A stretch of DNA of 10,237 nt from an uncultured Selenomonadales bacterium (GTDB lineage: Bacteria > Bacillota > Negativicutes > Selenomonadales > Selenomonadaceae). Positions 7,392 through 10,237 of the stretch are shown piece after piece; the first letter of the stretch is position 1; each line of letters starts with the position of its first letter. Under the pieces are notes generated by a model. It saw only the letters and a list, made by a program, of their open reading frames with translations, was not told the origin of the DNA and did not search any database. A program made the translations under genes and the position numbers. The stretch covers positions 1-10,237 of the forward strand of contig CALGGP010000389.1 in assembly GCA_937915885.1 (NCBI GenBank), read 5' to 3'.

Positions 7392-7420
7392 ATTTTAATC
7401 GGTTGCAATCAAAAGTACAA
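7392..7420 (-). promoter_or_regulatory. Promoter of the esterase-AKR operon
   Basis: Minus-strand -35 TTGTAC (7415-7420), 17-nt spacer, -10 TAAAAT (7392-7397), predicted start near 7385. The -35 box is poor, as expected for a promoter that needs an activator, and a dyad at 7428-7447 lies immediately upstream of it. Confidence 0.5.
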
Positions 7421-7431
7421 CGAAATTTAAT
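7403..7431 (+). promoter_or_regulatory. Promoter of the LysR gene, face to face with the operon promoter
   Basis: Plus-strand -35 TTGCAA (7403-7408), 17-nt spacer, -10 TTTAAT (7426-7431), start near 7438. It interlocks with the minus-strand promoter, and the dyad at 7428-7447 covers its -10 end and start site, consistent with autorepression. Confidence 0.45.
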
Positions 7432-7447
7432 CATACTGCTATGATTA
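7428..7447. promoter_or_regulatory. Candidate LysR operator, 8-bp perfect dyad
   Basis: Arms TAATCATA and TATGATTA separated by CTGC form a perfect inverted repeat. It sits 24 nt before the LysR start codon and at about -43 to -62 of the divergent esterase operon, the usual place for activation by a LysR-type protein. Its even length departs from the simple T-N11-A core. Confidence 0.6.
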
Positions 7448-7471
7448 TTACGCATAAGGGAAGGGATTTTT

Positions 7472-8352
7472 ATGATTGATACTTACCTGTTGTATCAACT
7501 GTCGGTATTTGCCGAGCACGGAACTCTTTCCGAAGCCGCAAAACATCTTAATCTGTCGCAATCCGCCCTCAGTCGATCGATGCAAAAGATAGAGCACCTG
7601 ATTGGCGTGAAACTGTTTGATCGGAAAAAAATTCCATTGCCTTGAATGACAACGGCAAACTGGCCGCCGAGTTTGCGCAACAGATTTGTTTTCAAGTTCA
7701 GACCTCCATGGAAAAAATTCGAGCATTCGATCGAAAAAGCCGTACAATTTCAATCGGCTGTTGCGCTCCCGTGCCTCTCAACGATATTATTTTGCTGTTG
7801 ACTCAAAAATTTTCCGGCATGACGATTGCCTCGGAGCTGAATAATGACGAATATCTTCTCAACGGTTTGCGGAATGATTTTTTTGATCTCGTCGTTCTGC
7901 ATCAAAAACCGCTCGACGACGAAATGTTTTCGGTGCAATGCGGCAGAGAAAAACTTTTTCTTGCGGTACCGTTCCATCATAAATTTGCATCGCGAGGCGG
8001 AATTCATTTTGAGGATTTGAATGGTGAAAGAGTTTTGCTCTATTCGAAGATCGGATTTTGGTACAATCTTTGCTTTGAAGAGGCACCGAATGCAAAATTT
8101 ATCATACAGAATGAACGCGAAGCATTTAAAGAATTGGCGGAAGCGTCAGCCTTGTTGTCTTTCACGACCGATGTCCTCATGGCGAACGGGTATTCGCAAA
8201 AAAATTGTATTTATAAGCCCGTGCTCGATCGAAAAGCCGATGTGATTTATTATTGCGTTTGCAAGACGAAAAAAACAGCCCGTTTTAAAAATTTGTTTGA
8301 CGAGTTGAGAACGAGAGTTGCAACACACGGCAGGACGAGATATTGCCTTTGA
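7472..8352 (+). pseudogene. LysR-type regulator, frameshifted in an A7 tract
   Basis: The first 57 codons from ATG 7472-7474 (AAGGGAAGGG upstream) give the winged helix-turn-helix: AEHGTLSEAAKHLNLSQSAL then SRSMQKIEHLIGVKLFDRKK. The frame then stops at TGA 7643-7645. The -1 frame carries on without a gap: NSIALNDNGKLAAEF, the linker helix, and a LysR substrate-binding domain from about RTISIG (7743) to the stop at 8350-8352. One extra A in AAAAAAA (7624-7630) would give a single 293-residue protein, the normal family length. So the gene is disrupted as sequenced. Possible causes are a homopolymer error, a recent mutation, or slippage that keeps a small full-length fraction. A divergent gene and an operator-like dyad next to it suggest it controls the esterase-AKR operon and itself. 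Confidence 0.85.
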
Positions 8353-8369
8353 ATCATGCAATATTCCGA

Positions 8370-8398
8370 TTGCCAACGTCCGAGCGCCGATATATAAT
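8370..8398 (+). promoter_or_regulatory. Near-consensus promoter of putP
   Basis: -35 TTGCCA (8370-8375), 17-nt spacer, perfect -10 TATAAT (8393-8398). The predicted start is near 8405, leaving a leader of about 28 nt with GGGAGG (8419-8424) 8 nt before the GTG start. putP is thus an independent unit, not an extension of the LysR gene. Confidence 0.75.
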
Positions 8399-8432
8399 AA
8401 ATCGTTATTTTTTCAAACGGGAGGCTTCCAAT

Positions 8433-9911
8433 GTGGCAAACGATATCATGATCATCAACGCGTTCGTCCTATACATCGGCGTGATGATGGGCATCGGCGT
8501 CTACTACTATCGTCAGACGCAAAACATGAGCGATTATTTTTTGGGCAATCGTAAGCTCGGGGCGTGGGTGACTTCGCTCAGCGCCGAGGCGTCCGACATG
8601 AGTGGTTGGATGCTGATGGGCGTCCCGGGCTTTGCTTACCTCGCCGGACTCAACTCCGCGTGGATCGCCGTCGGAATTGCGATCGGTACTTGGGCGAATT
8701 GGCATTTCGTAGCCGCGCGGCTCCGTCGATACACCGAGCTTGCAGGCAACTCGTTGACACTGCCGGAATTTCTTCAAAACCGATTCAACGATCACAGCGG
8801 GCTGTTGAGAATCGTCCCCGCGATCTTCATTCTCATATTTTTTATCCTCTACACTTCGTCGGGCTTCGTCGCCGCCGGCAAATTGTTCGAGACCGTCTTC
8901 GGGCTGCCGTTCCAAGTCGCGATCTTTATCGGCGCCGGCTCCGTCGTATTCTACACTTTGATCGGCGGATTCCTCGCCGTCGCCCGCACCGATTTCATTC
9001 AAGGCGTCATGATGTTCTTCGCGATCCTGCTCGTGCCGACGTGCGCGGCAATGTCGCTCGGCGGCTTCGGCGATACTTTCAACGCCATCGAAAACCTCAA
9101 CGCGACGATGTTTCAACCGCTCACCAAGCCCGACGGCTCGACCATGGGCGCTATCGAATTGATCTCACTGCTCGGTTGGGGCATCGGCTATTTCGGGCAA
9201 CCTCATATCCTCGTCCGATTCATGGCTATCAAATCGACTAAAGAAATTCCTCAAGCGATCCGCATCGCCATGACGTGGGTCACGTTGTCGCTCGCCGCCG
9301 CCGTCGCCGTCGGAATGATCGGCACCGTTTATCTCGACGTCACGCTCAAGGGCACCGACTCAGAAACCGTTTTTCTGTTGATGACCAATAAATTATTCCC
9401 GCCGATCGTTGCGGGGCTGGTGTTGTCGGCGGTGCTCGCCGCAATAATGTCAACGGCATCGTCTCAACTGCTCGTCGCCGCGTCGGCTTTCGCTCAGGAT
9501 TTTTATAAAACTTTGATCCGCAAAGACGCCGAGCAAAAAGAATTGGTTTGGATCAGCCGCGCGTCGGTGCTCGTGATTGCATCGATCGCCGTCTTTTTAG
9601 GATTCAATCCCGACTCGTTTATCCTCGACATGGTTGCGTATGCTTGGGCGGGCTTCGGCGCGGCGTTCGGACCCGCGATCCTTATGAGTCTGTTTTGGAG
9701 ACGGACGACGCGCAACGGCGTGGTCGCGGGGATCATCGTCGGCGGCTCGACCGTTTTGATTTGGAAGCAATTCGAGTTCCTCGGGCTCTATGAGATTATC
9801 CCTGGATTTATTTTCGCGCTGATTGCGATCTACGTCGTCAGTCTCATGAGCAAGCCGCCCGCTAAATCTCTCGTCGATACTTTTGATCGCGTCGACCAAA
9901 GTAAAATTTAA
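8433..9911 (+). CDS. putP: Sodium/proline symporter
   Basis: Inner-membrane Na+-coupled proline uptake carrier of the solute:sodium symporter family (LeuT fold), with about 12-13 hydrophobic segments over 492 residues (E. coli PutP has 502). Numbering from GTG 8433 matches E. coli closely: Arg40 in FLGNRK, Asp55, Ser57 and Gly58 in AEASDMSGWMLMG, and Ser340-Thr341 in IMSTASSQLLV. These are the known sodium- and proline-site residues. Other family stretches are GGFLAVARTDFIQGVMM (178-194), GYFGQPHILVRFMA (252-265), and AWAGFGAAFGPAI (404-416). The GTG start is fixed by GGGAGG at 8 nt; a longer reading from 8343 would cross the promoter, and ATG 8431 is out of frame. No putA (proline catabolism) is nearby, so uptake for osmoprotection or nitrogen are both possible. 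The family is certain; substrate proline is likely. Confidence 0.95.
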   Translation: MANDIMIINAFVLYIGVMMGIGVYYYRQTQNMSDYFLGNRKLGAWVTSLSAEASDMSGWMLMGVPGFAYLAGLNSAWIAVGIAIGTWANWHFVAARLRRYTELAGNSLTLPEFLQNRFNDHSGLLRIVPAIFILIFFILYTSSGFVAAGKLFETVFGLPFQVAIFIGAGSVVFYTLIGGFLAVARTDFIQGVMMFFAILLVPTCAAMSLGGFGDTFNAIENLNATMFQPLTKPDGSTMGAIELISLLGWGIGYFGQPHILVRFMAIKSTKEIPQAIRIAMTWVTLSLAAAVAVGMIGTVYLDVTLKGTDSETVFLLMTNKLFPPIVAGLVLSAVLAAIMSTASSQLLVAASAFAQDFYKTLIRKDAEQKELVWISRASVLVIASIAVFLGFNPDSFILDMVAYAWAGFGAAFGPAILMSLFWRRTTRNGVVAGIIVGGSTVLIWKQFEFLGLYEIIPGFIFALIAIYVVSLMSKPPAKSLVDTFDRVDQSKI

Positions 9912-10017
9912 TTTCCCAACCATCAGCCGTCTGTCGGAGCGACGATGATGGGGCGCCGTCGACGCTCCCACCCACCGGTGACGGCGCCCAAATGGTGGAA
10001 GCATTTCCCACCCGCGT

Positions 10018-10037
10018 CGGCGGCGCCCGATTTTTTT
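10018..10037 (+). terminator. Possible intrinsic terminator for putP inside the first exact repeat copy
   Basis: TCGG and CCGA can pair across CGGCGC within the repeat core, followed directly by seven T residues (10031-10037). It lies about 105 nt after the putP stop. The stem is only 4-5 bp, so this is tentative; no better candidate with a T-run lies closer to putP. Confidence 0.3.
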
Positions 10038-10086
10038 CTATTGCCCAACCAAGGTCTTGGTGCAGGCATGCGTCGGCGGCGCCCAA

Positions 10087-10237
10087 TTATTTTACTACTG
10101 CCTCCGAGCGCAGCGTCCAATCGAGGTCGTGGTACCGCCCCGCGTCGACCGCGCCTACTTTTTCCAACAGCGCAAGCCTCGCGTCGGCGGCGCCCGATTG
10201 TCTCAAAGAGCCGCACACCGCACGGGCGGGTGGGTGG
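10087..10237 (-). CDS. Possible C-terminus of an unknown protein entering from the right
   Basis: A minus-strand frame is open from the window edge to TAA 10087-10089, about 49 codons, with a plausible ending: LALLEKVGAVDAGRYHDLDW followed by TLRSEAVVK. Each repeat core reads GAADA or GAVDA in this frame, and the copies at 10070, 10142 and 10181 are spaced by 72 and 39 nt, both multiples of three. After the stop a similar peptide (LGAADACLHQDLGWAIEK) continues, like a decayed further repeat. I do not recognise the protein. The same DNA is also open on the plus strand, so composition alone may explain it. Confidence 0.2.
   Translation of the reverse strand, partial: HPPARAVCGSLRQSGAADARLALLEKVGAVDAGRYHDLDWTLRSEAVVK

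Larger units (their letters stand above)
9912..10237. repeat. GC-rich repeat array after putP
   Basis: No gene I recognise. The core GCGTCGGCGGCGCCC occurs exactly three times (10014-10028, 10070-10084, 10181-10195). A diverged copy starts at 10142 (GCGTCGACCGCGCC), and shorter matches to the GGCGCC part lie at 9983-9989 and 9952-9957. Several cores are followed by T-rich sequence: CGATTTTTTTC, CAATTATTTTA, TACTTTTTCC. The stretch after the first and second exact copies is also related: CCAACCAAGGTCTTGGT against CCAATCGAGGTCGTGGT. Successive spacings from 9975 are 39, 56, 72 and 39 nt. The array continues to the window edge. Stop-poor frames exist on both strands because of the composition. 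Confidence 0.7.

Noticed and set aside
8343..8432. 30-residue N-terminal extension of PutP
   Set aside because: It spans a near-perfect promoter and the ribosome binding site; numbering from GTG 8433 matches E. coli PutP exactly at key residues.
10048..10061. Palindrome ACCAAGGTCTTGGT as an operator or terminator
   Set aside because: No T-run directly after it on either strand and no nearby promoter; it is part of the repeat unit.
10014..10199. CRISPR array
   Set aside because: The repeats are 15-19 nt, GC-rich, with irregular related spacers of 20-57 nt and no cas genes.
9945..10237. Plus-strand open frame with repeated RRRRP motifs running off the window
   Set aside because: No ribosome binding site seen, very Arg/Pro-rich, and the same DNA is open on the other strand; explained by repeat composition.

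Overview
The window suggests a Negativicutes (Selenomonadales-like, probably gut or rumen) chromosome segment at about 670-9911. It has a foreign-looking piece at the left edge and a GC-rich repeat array at the right edge. The lineage call is inference: it rests on the rpe sequence, on a MscL with a C-terminal zinc-knuckle tail, on a moderate-GC codon style that mixes ATT and ATC for Ile, and on frequent TTG/GTG starts with strong Shine-Dalgarno sites. No rRNA or tRNA gene is present to settle it.

Left edge (1 to about 667): a minus-strand open frame with Bacteroidota-style codons, including ATA for isoleucine. It resembles the giant surface proteins of Prevotella/Bacteroides. It meets the 3' end of rpe in the interval 640-670, where neither gene ends naturally. 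I read this as a chimeric assembly junction or, less likely, a recent insertion.

Minus-strand block (about 654-5266): first, a promoter drives a three-part protein with a DEDDh exonuclease, a TerD domain and a ribbon-helix-helix-like C-terminus. A second promoter, whose -35 box overlaps the stop codon of that gene, drives a tight operon. In transcription order it holds a GarR/HIBADH-family reductase, an exported HD-domain phosphohydrolase, MscL with a zinc-knuckle tail, and ribulose-phosphate 3-epimerase (rpe). Spacings are 12-14 nt or a 4-nt overlap.

Middle (5306-8352): an exported esterase and an aldo/keto reductase form a minus-strand operon ending at an intrinsic terminator. A LysR-type regulator is transcribed divergently from it, and a 20-bp dyad lies between the two promoters. 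The regulator is frameshifted in an A7 tract, so it is a pseudogene, a sequencing error or a slippage-controlled gene.

Right (8370-9911): a Na+/proline symporter (putP) with a near-consensus promoter. After it, 9912-10237 holds no recognisable gene. It carries several copies of a GC-rich core (three are exact over 15 bp), mostly followed by T-rich runs.

The most unusual items are the exonuclease-TerD-RHH fusion, the repeat array after putP, the operator/frameshift pair of the LysR unit, and the foreign junction at the left.
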